From assembly GCA_907163375.1 (NCBI GenBank), contig CAJQUW010003605.1, positions 7,501 through 71,500 of the forward strand: a stretch of 64,000 nt of DNA, given 5' to 3'. Each line of letters starts with the position of its first letter. Positions within the stretch are counted from its first letter, which is position 1. This stretch comes from Prostheceraeus crozeri. Lineage: Eukaryota > Platyhelminthes > Polycladida > Euryleptidae. Of this stretch, positions 1-8,159 are shown piece by piece. A model generated the notes under the pieces. It made no database searches. It was not told where the DNA came from and saw only the letters and a list, made by a program, of their open reading frames with translations. Position numbers and translations under genes: made by a program.

Positions 1-950
1 AATGAAAAATGAGAAAAAAAAAAAAATGAAAAAAAAAAGAAAGAAAGAAAAAGAAAGAATAAAAAAAAAAAAGAAAAGAAAATGACAAATGATGAAAAAG
101 AATGAAAAGACGAAAAAACAATGAAAAAAAAAGAAATGAAAGAAAAGAAAGAAAAAAATCGAACAAATAAAAAAAAAAAATGAATGAAGAAAGAAAAAGA
201 ATGAGAAAATGAAGATGACGAAAAAAAAAATTGAGATAGAAAAGGCAAAAAAAAGAAAGAAAGAATAAAGAAAAACAGAAAATGATGATAAAATGCCATG
301 AAAAAGAAATGATATGAATGATGTGAAACAATATAAAATAGAACAAAAATAAATACTGGAGAAAATGAAGAAAAAAAACAATGAAATGAAAGAAGAATGA
401 CGAAAAAAAGAAGATGGAAAGAAGAGAAAAGAAAACTGAAAAAAGAGAGAAAAAGAAAGAAAAAAGAGAAAAGATGAGAAAGAAGAAAAAAAATGATGAA
501 ACATGAAGAAAAAAAAATAATCGAAGAGACGACATAATAAATGAAAAGAAATAAGGACAGAAAACGATGAAAATATGAAGAACGAAAATAAAAAAAGAAA
601 AAATGAAAATGAATTGAAGAAATAAAGAAAAAAAGAGAAATGAAACATGAAATGAAAAAAGAAAAAAGAAGAAAAAAAAGAATGGAAAAAAAGAAATGAA
701 GAAAAAAACAAAAGATGAAAAAATGAATAAAAAGAAACAGAAAGAAGAGAAAGATGATCATATGAAAAAATGTAAAAGGAAAGAAGAAAAAAGAAAGATA
801 AAATGAAAAAAAAAAAAAAAAAAAAAATATAAGGAAATAAGAAGAATGATGAAGAAAAAAGAAGAAAAAGAAGAAAAAATACATAAAGAAATGAAAAAAA
901 AACGAAAAAAAGATGAAAGAAAATAAAATAATAGAAAAAACAAATATAAT
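1..950. repeat. Purine-rich low-complexity tract
   Basis: The plus strand is almost entirely A and G, built from irregular GAAA, AATGA and AAAAAG words with no fixed period. It contains A runs of 10 to 20 bases. Long open frames on the minus strand here are only poly-Phe/Leu shadows of the purine bias. The tract directly abuts the recognisable integrase coding sequence at about 941. Confidence 0.9.
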
Positions 951-1155
951 GGCGGGTGCGGTACTTCTTTTTCGCTTGTTTGTGGAGTGTATAGGTAGCC
1001 TGACCCTTTAACCATCGTTTCACTTGTGATTGTGGAAGACCACTCGCTTTTGATAATTTCTTGATAGATGCAAATCCTGCCGGATGTTTTACATCATAAT
1101 AGATTGACTTCAAACGTTCAGTCGATGACGACTGACTCTTTTTCCTCCTTCTCAT
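941..1155 (-). pseudogene. INT: Polinton integrase, N-terminal part
   Basis: The minus strand encodes a Lys/Arg/Ser-rich start followed by a YYD-x-KHPAGF segment, a helix ending QVKRWLKGQ, and YTLHK. This order is typical of the N-terminus of the retroviral-type (DDE) integrase of Polintons, which inserts the linear element DNA into chromosomes. A Met codon precedes the basic stretch at 1155. Only this N-terminal part is recognisable; no catalytic core is seen in the window. It is the distal gene of the leftward block and abuts the purine-rich tract. Identity rests on motif recognition. Confidence 0.75.
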
Positions 1156-1333
1156 CTTTTTGTTTTCTTCCCTTTCTACATTTACAACAACTGCAGCATT
1201 TAGCTTTAGCGGTTTTGCGATCGTGTTCACATTGCTTAGGGGTTTCATTATGAGAGCTGGCGCAGCAAGTGCAAGTGACAACGACATTCACCTCTGGCGG
1301 CTCATTACATGGCAAGCAACACATCTGCTTCAT
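1118..1333 (-). CDS. Small Cys-rich basic protein
   Basis: This 71-residue ORF has about eleven Cys, mostly in CC and CxxC pairs (MCCLPC, CTCC, CCSCCKC), followed by a highly charged Lys/Glu tail. The arrangement suggests a metal-binding or disulfide-rich peptide, but I do not recognise a named domain. It sits between the conserved gene at 1335-2028 and the integrase start, overlapping the latter in another frame, and belongs to the same leftward gene block. It could be a genuine small Polinton gene or a fortuitous frame; the Cys density favours a real gene. Confidence 0.45.
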   Translation of the reverse strand: MKQMCCLPCNEPPEVNVVVTCTCCASSHNETPKQCEHDRKTAKAKCCSCCKCRKGRKQKDEKEEKESVVID

Positions 1334-1334
1334 A

Positions 1335-2028
1335 TTAATAATCTGAGAACATGTATTTCCTGGGAGGAGCTGTTTTACGTTTTCCTTTTACCAGTTTTAG
1401 TGGCGATGTAGATCTACGTCGAGTTCTTCCTCTTGTTTGCTTAGTGAGTGTGGGAGGGGATGTAGCAGGTGACGCCTTAAACCAATTTGTTGGCATTTTC
1501 ATCGTCTGAAGCATTGGAGTAGTAGCCACTGTTGAATCAAGTTCTTTCAATGTCTCATTATTCAAAGCAAATTTTGGCACATTATGCTTTTTCAATAGTT
1601 TAAGAAAGTATGACCAACCAGGTGGAACATAGCCCTGACGGCGCTTTTCTACGTGTCGCATACTGAATCAAGTCTTCATAACGTGAAGCATCAATCACTT
1701 TATTTTCATCTGTAATGATTTCTCCTCTATCATTTACATTGAGATGGGGCTCAATACTATTGAAAAGAGATATGGCATGTGCGCGAGATGCTAAAGGTGT
1801 AGCAGTCGATACAGAGTCACGCATCTTATTCTTCAAGTTTTTCAATTGCTCAACAGTTTCCGATTGTAATAATACAGCACGATGTGGATCTTTGATGTGA
1901 ACATTTTGCTGATAATCTATTTCTTTCCTATACATTTGATTTGCAAGAGGTTGCTTTACTTGCTGCATGGCAGTCAATTGTACATATTCATCCTGAGGAA
2001 TAACAATCATGCGAGAATAAGAACTCAT
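1335..2028 (-). pseudogene. Polinton conserved late-type protein (broken)
   Basis: Recognisable parts, in order, are an N-terminal PQDEYVQL-type opening, a Gln/Lys-rich helical stretch, a charged central region, a DLIQYA segment, a P-x-GW-x-x-F-LKLLKKHNVPK segment, and a Ser/Thr/Arg-rich basic tail. The order IQYA, then GW, then a helix ending HNVP, is what I remember from an uncharacterised protein conserved next to the packaging ATPase in Polintons, sometimes placed with minor virion proteins. It begins immediately after the ATPase gene, with a few bases of overlap. Function is unknown; a virion or DNA-binding role is inference. Confidence 0.6.
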
Positions 2029-2690
2029 AGTTTGTAGATAATCATGGGAGTTTTCAAAATATCACTTCGAAATCTAAATTCTTCCGGACACTCTTGCGTA
2101 AAGTCAATGAATAAGTAACCGTATGGTTTTTCAGTAGCTGCTTGAAAAATTTCAATTAAGGCTTTTGATCCTCTGGGTGCAACTTGTCGCGCTAAAATTT
2201 CAAATTGACTTTTATCTCGCGGATTCTTGAAAATAGCATAATAGTGTGTATTCAGGTTTCGTGTACGAGCTTCTTTTCCATCAGGAAACAAATTTTGTGT
2301 AATATAGATGATAAAGCACCTTTTATGGTGTGCTGCGCGAGTGAACATATCTGTAACATCTTTTGAATTCTTACTTTCTTTTAATAAATCATCCAATACA
2401 ACAACATCATTAGACTGAAGTTTATCCACTGGAATAATTCCTTCATGTCGAATAAAGTTGCGACTTTGCAATTCCTGAAACAGCGACGGTTGATAAATAC
2501 CATAACACCAAATCACTCGATTGATAGGTTCCTTAAACAACTCCCTTCTTTTATCCAATAAATTCAGCGTGAAAACAGTTTTACCTGCATGAGATGGACC
2601 TGATACAGTCAGAACTTTATCACATTGAAGTCTGAAATCCATTTTATTACTTTGAGACTCAACATTTGCATAATTAACGCTTAGAGCCAA
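2025..2690 (-). CDS. ATP: FtsK/HerA-type genome-packaging ATPase
   Basis: This P-loop ATPase of the A32/FtsK-HerA class pumps element DNA into capsids in Polintons and related viruses. It shows Walker A GPSHAGKT near residues 31-38 of the longest frame, a Walker B strand VVVLDDLL near 97-104, and a following IYITQNLF strand typical of the sensor region. The frame is open for 221 residues, close to the family's usual 210-240. The longest frame starts at a TTG; the first ATG lies at about 2642 and gives a product opening MDFRLQCDK, which I prefer. It overlaps the next gene by four bases, as expected for compact viral-type packing. Confidence 0.88.
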   Translation of the reverse strand: MALSVNYANVESQSNKMDFRLQCDKVLTVSGPSHAGKTVFTLNLLDKRRELFKEPINRVIWCYGIYQPSLFQELQSRNFIRHEGIIPVDKLQSNDVVVLDDLLKESKNSKDVTDMFTRAAHHKRCFIIYITQNLFPDGKEARTRNLNTHYYAIFKNPRDKSQFEILARQVAPRGSKALIEIFQAATEKPYGYLFIDFTQECPEEFRFRSDILKTPMIIYKL

Positions 2691-2692
2691 AG

Positions 2693-3030
2693 ATATTTCC
2701 CAATAGGTTGCCCACGGCAGGAGCTATCATTGGAAGTATTGCTGAAAGGAAACCACCCTTTTGTGTTAGAGTTTTCCTCTTTCTTTGAAGGGCGACTTTA
2801 GGATTGGAGATGAAACGCAATTTTGTAGCATATCACTTAAGTAACTTTCGTTGTTTTGGCGCTAATTTCTTCGTCCTCAACTTCCTCACATGAGAAATAA
2901 TTTCACAAATGAATTTATCGTTAGCATGTCGTATAGCATTGTATCGCTGATTTGCTTTCATTCGTCGGAGAGCTTGAATGGCTGAAGAAAACTTTTGACT
3001 TTTACGTTTCGTCATTTTACGTTTCGCCAT
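2693..3030 (-). pseudogene. PX: Basic core-peptide-like (pX/mu-type) protein region
   Basis: The N-terminal part is very rich in Lys and Arg (a MAKRKMTKRKSQK start, then an RRMKANQRYNAI helix and VRKLRTKKL). The region nearer 2700-2800 encodes a Lys/Arg patch followed by KGGFLSAILP and a hydrophobic Gly/Leu-rich end. Both parts match the layout of the small basic protein Kapitonov and Jurka called PX, which resembles adenovirus core peptides that condense DNA. It lies just upstream of the packaging ATPase. A candidate splice acceptor (AG at 3049-3050) precedes the ATG at 3030 by 18 nt. The gene is counted as a fossil part. Confidence 0.65.
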
Positions 3031-3081
3031 TTTCCGTGTTAGTCTTTGCTAAAACCTATCTTTACCACATTTGCATAGGTA

Positions 3082-3411
3082 CTAACTATTGCGACATAAG
3101 TGACACTCGAAATGAGCAATATCACAGTGGTAACATTGGCAAAGTTGAATGCAATTACGTATGAAACAGCGTTGACAAAAAGCATGCTTACATCTCTTGA
3201 AGATGCGCTTTTCATTTCCATCCTTTCGCTTACATACATCACAACACATAGTTTCACCGTTACTGATGTCTATAGCAAGTCTTTTTGAAGATATGAATTT
3301 GCTAGCCTTTTCTAAATAATAGACGCATGTACAGAAGGAATATACTTCGAGAGTGAGCAGACATAGCTCGAAAACCAGTTGTGCTACAATCAAGTACCAC
3401 TGCATTTTCAA
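3082..3411 (-). CDS. RING-finger protein with N-terminal membrane-like segment
   Basis: Residues about 5-35 are hydrophobic (LIVAQLVFELCLLTLEVYSF) and could be a signal anchor. The C-terminal half has CDVCKR, then CKHAFCQRC, then CQCYHC and CHLC, a spacing close to a C3HC4 RING finger. RING proteins usually act as E3 ubiquitin ligases, and DNA viruses often use them against host factors. The first ATG is near 3405; the frame opens slightly earlier with TTG and overlaps the upstream gene's end. Attribution to the Polinton rests on its position inside the gene block; the ligase role is inference. Confidence 0.6.
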   Translation of the reverse strand: MKMQWYLIVAQLVFELCLLTLEVYSFCTCVYYLEKASKFISSKRLAIDISNGETMCCDVCKRKDGNEKRIFKRCKHAFCQRCFIRNCIQLCQCYHCDIAHFECHLCRNS

Positions 3412-3818
3412 TTTTTCTTTATGGAAAGTTGAATGTGAATATCTGAAATCGCTTCAATCACTAGACTGCTACCATGATGGTTAAATGCGTTAAGACGTTC
3501 AGCAATTTTTATCATATGTCTTTTAAAAAATTCTTCGGGGTGATCTATCACTTCCATTGAATAAGAAGCAAAATGGAAAGAGCGACTTTCCACCTCTTCC
3601 TTTCCAAAATGACTAAACTTAATTTTCGCAACTAATCGCGCCATGATAATGCTATCAGAGAATGTATTCATTAACTCTAGAAATAGAGTGCTAGCATCAT
3701 CGACCACTGCTTCGATGTCGGTCTCATCTTTATGAAATTTTATCACATAATCTTGAACAGCTCCTTTTAAACTTTGCCTATGAAAACGTAATGTTCCGCA
3801 GTCGTTTGAGAAAGACAT
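3408..3818 (-). CDS. Stand-alone homologue of the Polinton PolB N-terminal domain
   Basis: The 136-residue ORF shares a clear pattern with the protein at 58982-59431 and with residues about 205-315 of the polymerase at 59597. All show an acidic middle, an alpha/beta stretch ending FHFASY or HFSSY, then an EEFF(K/E)RHM helix, and NAFNHHGSSL / DSFNANGSNL followed by an I-x-x-IHI strand. In the polymerase the equivalent is WFERHLKAL then GRSNLVFDSVDKIII. The same domain heads many Polinton polymerases I remember. It may bind the polymerase, the terminal protein or DNA; this is inference. Intact frame with an ATG start at 3818. Confidence 0.7.
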   Translation of the reverse strand: MSFSNDCGTLRFHRQSLKGAVQDYVIKFHKDETDIEAVVDDASTLFLELMNTFSDSIIMARLVAKIKFSHFGKEEVESRSFHFASYSMEVIDHPEEFFKRHMIKIAERLNAFNHHGSSLVIEAISDIHIQLSIKKN

Positions 3819-3905
3819 GATCGCCCTTTATCTAACCCATCCATTGCATGAAAACAACAACTCTTCTCATAGTAACATTTATTGAATAATGGTAACAAGC
3901 ATGCA

Positions 3906-4454
3906 TTATAAATCAATGGTTTGAAAGAGATAAAATAGATACAGCTGGTAACTATCATACAGCGAGCAATGATAACCATACAGGACTTTGGCAGTGTTGA
4001 GGTAAGGAGGAAAGAAGCATTGGTTATGAACGTAGCTACTACAACGAACAGACAAAATAGGAACACACAAATCCTTAAAACGTTTCGTGACTTCATGATA
4101 ATGTTGATTCACTCTACTATCCCAAGGTGGGAGCAAAATATCATCAATGATTAGATTGGGAAATACTTTCCTCTCCTTACCAGGATTATTACAAAAGATG
4201 CGTATAACATTGAAAGCAGCTAACCATCGTTTAAAGTCAATAAGAAGAGCACTCTCACAAGAAAAGCCATAGTCTTGCAAATATTTCAGATTAAGTCCAT
4301 GAATGTGTTTTCTCGCCCATTGATCAACATTGGGATCGCAGTTGGCATGTTGATGATAGACACTAACAATCTGATATGTCCAATTGTTCATAGCAATAGC
4401 ACTGAGCTCCTGTACAGGTTCACCCTCACAATCCATAAAAATGATGATAGAAGC
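3906..4454 (-). CDS. Conserved Polinton protein, possible DEDD-type exonuclease
   Basis: The ATG at 4436 opens an ORF of 176 residues beginning MDCEGEPVQELSAI. A DxE strand near the start, followed by a QELSAI strand, resembles motif ExoI of DnaQ-like 3'-5' exonucleases. Later landmarks are HIHGLN, LLIDFKRWL, LPPWDSRV, PILSVRC and HCSLYDSYQLYLFYL. I remember this ordered set from uncharacterised Polinton-associated proteins. The exonuclease reading is tentative because later acidic catalytic motifs are not obvious. Six more in-phase codons lie upstream to a candidate splice acceptor (AG at 4455-4456). An overlapping hydrophobic frame at 3767-4096 is probably a shadow. Confidence 0.55.
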   Translation of the reverse strand, partial: ASIIIFMDCEGEPVQELSAIAMNNWTYQIVSVYHQHANCDPNVDQWARKHIHGLNLKYLQDYGFSCESALLIDFKRWLAAFNVIRIFCNNPGKERKVFPNLIIDDILLPPWDSRVNQHYHEVTKRFKDLCVPILSVRCSSYVHNQCFFPPYLNTAKVLYGYHCSLYDSYQLYLFYLFQTIDL

Positions 4455-4488
4455 CTAAAACGGAAATTTACACATCTAAGGAAACGTT

Positions 4489-4737
4489 CTATAACATATT
4501 ACAAAATGAAGAATTACATCGATGCTTTTCACGACAAAATACACAAATGATATGATGGCAACGAAGAAGTAAAATGTATCTAATAAGACCACGTCTACGA
4601 CACTCAAAGCACATAAGCGAATTGTCATAGGGAAGAGTTAGGAAAGGACTAGCAATTCTCCTTCTTTGATTTGCGTTTTGATGTAGCATTCTTCTCCGAC
4701 TTGCGCTTCGTACCACTGCTGTTAAGGATTTGATCAA
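4489..4737 (-). CDS. Short RING-like Cys/His protein
   Basis: The open frame starts with TTG; an internal ATG lies near 4689. The C-terminal 40 residues read CFEC, then a hydrophobic stretch, CHHIICVFC, and CNSSFC. This is the Cys/His order of a compact RING or RING-like zinc ribbon, preceded by an Arg-rich region. It overlaps the end of the upstream gene (4649-5353) in a different frame, so part of the Arg-rich segment may be a by-product of that Lys/Arg-rich tail. It is the second RING-like protein in this block. Function unknown; a ubiquitin-ligase role is a guess. Confidence 0.45.
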   Translation of the reverse strand: MIKSLTAVVRSASRRRMLHQNANQRRRIASPFLTLPYDNSLMCFECRRRGLIRYILLLRCHHIICVFCREKHRCNSSFCNML

Positions 4738-5353
4738 TTATGTCGTCCACGTTGGGTGGTTTCGGAATATATAGGATGGATTCCATATGCATGAAGAGAG
4801 AGGCTATTTTATTATCCTTGTGTCGACCATAATATAGCCCATTCACTTTGAAAAGGATATCCCAAGTACCTTCTCCGAGCTCATCACATCTGATGGGTAT
4901 TGAATGATCTCCATCCTTCTTATAGTAAGTACACCAATGTGATACCGGTAGGCAAATGTGATTACCATCCCAAATCTTTCTATAGGGAGTATCCTTGTCA
5001 TCTCTAGCCTTCCACTCTTGAGCAAGAGGAGTAGGAATGTCCATATTTAATGTCACGTACTCCTCAATAGTATCAAGTTGGTGGCGAATGTACGGACTCA
5101 CGGGGATCAGTATGTAGTCCCCATACTGATTGTGCATTATCTTGACATCCGTGGAAGGGAGCATTCCCGTTTGGAGTACTACGCTATGATCATCATAACG
5201 CAAGGCTTGTTTAAATTTACGCTGTAGCGGTGTAGGATTATGTACCTTGGTTGTTTCTTCCACTGGCCTCAGTTGTAGATGATCTGACCGTAGCGAACCT
5301 TGTAACGTTTGACCGCCATTTTGTCCTACTAGTGCAGTAGATGGAGTAGATGC
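4649..5353 (-). CDS. First gene of the leftward block, conserved unknown
   Basis: The frame is open from a splice-acceptor-like site at 5354 to the stop at 4649 (234 residues). There is no ATG in the first part; the frame would use an ATG supplied by the exon ending at 5422. The middle has mixed alpha/beta character (GDYILIPVSPYIRHQL, HICLPVSHWCTYY, GTWDILFKVNGLYYGRHKDNK). The last 25 residues are Lys/Ser-rich and nuclear-localisation-like. I do not recognise a named family; the segment from GEGTWDI to YYGRHKD resembles uncharacterised Polinton proteins I recall and could be nucleic-acid binding, but this is unproven. As the promoter-proximal gene it may be abundant. Confidence 0.6.
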   Translation of the reverse strand, partial: ASTPSTALVGQNGGQTLQGSLRSDHLQLRPVEETTKVHNPTPLQRKFKQALRYDDHSVVLQTGMLPSTDVKIMHNQYGDYILIPVSPYIRHQLDTIEEYVTLNMDIPTPLAQEWKARDDKDTPYRKIWDGNHICLPVSHWCTYYKKDGDHSIPIRCDELGEGTWDILFKVNGLYYGRHKDNKIASLFMHMESILYIPKPPNVDDIIDQILNSSGTKRKSEKNATSKRKSKKENC

Positions 5354-5421
5354 CTGAAAATGAAAAAAGATTGTATTAAGTTTACGTTCAAGGGAGGAGA
5401 GGGAGGGAAGTAGCGACTTAC
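5354..5421 (-). other. Candidate 68-bp intron directly after an ATG
   Basis: On the minus strand an ATG (5424-5422) is followed at once by a consensus donor GTAAGTCG, then a pyrimidine-rich stretch ending TTTTTCATTTTCAG at 5354. The downstream exon is open in the frame set by that ATG, through to the stop at 4649. Size and signals fit a minimal spliceosomal intron. No transcript evidence is available from sequence alone. Confidence 0.6.
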
Positions 5422-5525
5422 CATTTTAGTTGGATAATAGAACAGGGAACTAGGGAGAGAGAAAATGTGCGTCCGTCACTCGTGTGATTCAACGATGGAA
5501 TGATTCTCGCTGTGGAAGGCTCGCT

Positions 5526-5572
5526 ATTTATAAAGAAATGCTTGATTCTCATTGGATGATGATCCTCATTGG
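5526..5572 (-). promoter_or_regulatory. CCAAT/TATA promoter of the leftward Polinton block
   Basis: Read on the minus strand, two CCAATGAG boxes (complement of ATTGG at 5568-5572 and 5551-5555) precede a TTTATAAATAG TATA element (5526-5533). The first ATG follows about 100 bp later at 5424. The spacing suits an RNA polymerase II core promoter starting near 5500. The dense downstream genes have no obvious promoters of their own. Confidence 0.65.
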
Positions 5573-5579
5573 ACAATAA

Positions 5580-6308
5580 CATCAAGTTGATTCCAAATCT
5601 GGCATCCGTTTACCAATCCGATAGTTCGTTTTGAAGCTACAGCCCAAAACGTCCCAAATTCTAACTCTGTCGTTTTTCACCAATGTCCCAAAATCTTAAA
5701 TGGCGTCTCACATCTAAACGAAGGCAGATACGAACAAGCCGATTCTTTCACTGAATTTGTCTCACTCTTAGCTTTCAAACGAGCTATCGCACGACAAAAT
5801 CCGTCCACTGGAAGCCAAAATCGAAGCAAGCTGTCCAGGGGGGGGACGTCAGCCGAAAATTTTTTCTCTCCGATTGAGTTGAAACTCACCCTACCGATGC
5901 AGAATTTCACGCTGAATCCGAATCTGACCTCCGTTTTCTCATCCGATGCTTCGTTTGGACGCTACACACCAAAAACATCACACACTATAGCCTCAAGACT
6001 AATCCTGGCGGTCGCCCACGTCAACCTAGACGGTCGCCCACGTCAACCAGGCGGTCGGACCAACTCACCCGAGTCTCACACTCTGTCGTTGCAGAGGGGG
6101 GGGACGTCAGCGAACATGTTGTGAACGTGGACCCACCTGGCCGGCACACCACGACAGACCACAACCTCTGTCGTTCCAGAGGGGGGGGGACTCAGACACG
6201 AAGCACCACGGCGGCCGACCACGACACTCTGCCGAGCCAGAGGGGGGGGGGACTCAGCGATGGCGGCCATCTTGCGCGGTCCAGAAGTGGAGTTTTGCTT
6301 ACTACTAG
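5580..6308. repeat. G-tract repeat units
   Basis: Four copies of a CCAGAG(G)7-10AC(G/T)CAGC-like motif lie near 5830, 6095, 6178 and 6240. They sit in diverged units that also share CACTCTGTCGTT-like lead-ins. Two tandem GGTCGCCCACGTCAACC units lie at about 6010-6045. GC content is far above the surroundings. Apparent ORFs here are by-products of the repeats. The stretch lies between the Polinton promoter and the BEL element. Confidence 0.7.
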
Positions 6309-6807
6309 TGTCTTATATATTAATCAGCACATATCCAGCAACAAAAATGGAGAAGTGTTTATTTTGAACGTTTCCACTAAGAGAAGCAAGTAATTTTAAA
6401 TCGATTAATCATCTAAAGTAGTCAATTTTTTTTTCATTGATTGAGTATTTGGATGCGATGAATTTGCTTACTAAAATAGGCAGAGTAAAATATAGTTTAT
6501 ATATTTGGAACTCGCGAATTTAGTTTTGATTTCAATCACAGTTAGACTTCGGGGATAATGTTCTCTCTCTTATTTTGCTCCTTTTGCTGCAATTACACGT
6601 CAGATTTGGTTGATAAAGAAAAGTTATGACTTCAAAACGTTATTAGAGCAAGCAAAGACTAAGGTTGCAATAAATTTGATCTAGAAAAGCGGCAACATTA
6701 TTTCGAAAGGATGTCTCATATTTTGAAGAAGCGAGCGCTAAAAATTGATTAAGTCATCTGAAAACGAACTTTTGTGTCTTTCAAGATTTTCACAACATTG
6801 AGAGACA
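6309..6807 (+). repeat. 498-bp direct repeat, left copy
   Basis: It begins TGTCTTATATATTAATC and ends ACATTGAGAGACA, so the ends form a TGTCT/AGACA inverted pair. It is nearly identical to 12694-13191. The immediate flanks (ACTAG on the left of this copy, GGAAG to the right of the other) do not match as a target duplication. It is directly followed by gag-like coding sequence. Confidence 0.9.
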
Positions 6808-6814
6808 TCTTTCG

Positions 6815-8130
6815 GTTTATAGTAAGAAAAGAGCAGTAGCTAGAACTAAAATTACGAAGATTCTTTCACGTGCGACTGATGTTCTAGAATCCAATGAGCA
6901 TTCTGATATTGAAGCTGTATTGTGTATGCTTCAAGCATGTACTGACGATTTATCTACACTTGACCAAGAAATTTCTGGACTCGTTCCCGAAGAAGAGGTA
7001 GACGATGAGCTCACTAGGTCATGTGATTATGAGTTCAAAGCGAGAGGCATGATTCACAAGTTAAAACAACGATCTAACCAACATGAAGGCCTGGATGCTA
7101 TCAGTAGTTCAAATCAGAACAATAGCGTACTTCATCAATTTATCATTGAGCAAAATCAAATATCTCAGACATTGGCTTAAAATCAGGAACGACTAATGCT
7201 CCCGAGACGTGAACCAGATACTTTTGATGGCACCGATCTCACCAAGTTCTTGCCGTTCGTTCAGTCTTTCAAAAGGTCGATTGAGTCTAAGACGACCAAT
7301 GATAGTGACCGTTTCTATTACCTTGAACAATAGTAGATTACCACGAGACTTAGTTCGTAGCTGCCTACATATGGAGCCCAGCAAAGGGTATTCAACCGCA
7401 ATGAAACTGCTACATGATAAGTATGGCAATGAGTTTGCAATTGCTAATTCGTTTCTTCAACGTCTTGAGCAGTGGCCACCAATAATTCGCGAAGATGGAA
7501 AGGCTCTAGAAGAATTTGAGGTATTCCTCTGTAGCTGCGCAAATTATACAGAAGATGTCAGTCATCTCAATCAGAGTCCTAAGGAAATCCAGTCCATTAT
7601 TATGAAGTTGCCGTACAAGTTACGAGAAAGATGGCGGAGTTACGTTGCCAATTTGCTACGATGTCATACTATTCACCGATGTTGTAGAATTCGTGAACGA
7701 ATCTATCAATCAAAAATGATCAATATGCCTATCTTTGGTGAAATTAATGACTCAAACGACTATAAGAATTCGCAAAAGGAGCATCCTGATCGTAGATACA
7801 AAAAACTTATTTCCTCTACGTCTATGCTGATAGATTCTTATGATGAGAAAGATACCACAGGTGATATTAGAAGGGATGTTTGTTCCTTTTGTAGGATAAG
7901 TAGACATGACCTGAATAATTGCACCGAATTTCGAAAATTGGAAAATGATGAAAAGAGAAAGGTTATCAGTTATCATGGAAAATTCGCTTTGTTTTGCGTG
8001 TCTATGTCCCGGTCACAGATCAAGCGGTTGTCTGCAAAGGCTCCGTTGTGAAATATGTCAAAGACAACACCCTACTGTATTGCATATAGAGAGAAGCGTT
8101 CAAAAAGTAGCTAATAAGTCAAATGAAGTC
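6815..8130 (+). pseudogene. gag: BEL gag region
   Basis: The start encodes a KKRAVARTKITKIL helix, then DDLSTLDQEISGL and charged helices typical of the BEL/Pao Gag N-terminus (DUF1759-like). A region with MEPSKGYSTAMKLLHDKYGN, characteristic of these Gags, follows. Near 7990-8095 there is a zinc-knuckle-like set (CFACLCPGHRSSGC and CEICQRQHPTVLH). Gag forms the particle that packages element RNA. The region is broken. Confidence 0.75.
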
Positions 8131-8159
8131 GAGGACATAACGAATAGTCTAAGTTGCCA

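Larger units (their letters stand above)
940..5580 (-). mobile_element. Polinton/Maverick gene block (left, partial, broken)
   Basis: Minus-strand, tightly packed and often overlapping genes carry Polinton hallmarks: a retroviral-type integrase N-terminal region, an FtsK/HerA packaging ATPase, a mu/pX-like basic protein, and a stand-alone relative of the polymerase N-terminal domain. Gene order from the promoter at about 5550 runs leftward to the integrase at about 941. No double-jelly-roll capsid, protease or terminal inverted repeat is visible here. Most frames are still long, so the copy looks fairly young. I count roughly two to four interruptions in the block. Family assignment rests on recognised protein motifs. 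Confidence 0.85.

Noticed and set aside
758-1015. 85-residue Phe/Leu/Ser-rich minus-strand ORF resembling a membrane protein
   Set aside because: It is the complement of the homopurine tract; the composition alone explains it.
3767-4096. 109-residue hydrophobic ORF with two membrane-like segments
   Set aside because: It lies in another frame over the conserved gene at 3906-4454; hydrophobicity can arise as a shadow. Kept as a remote possibility only.
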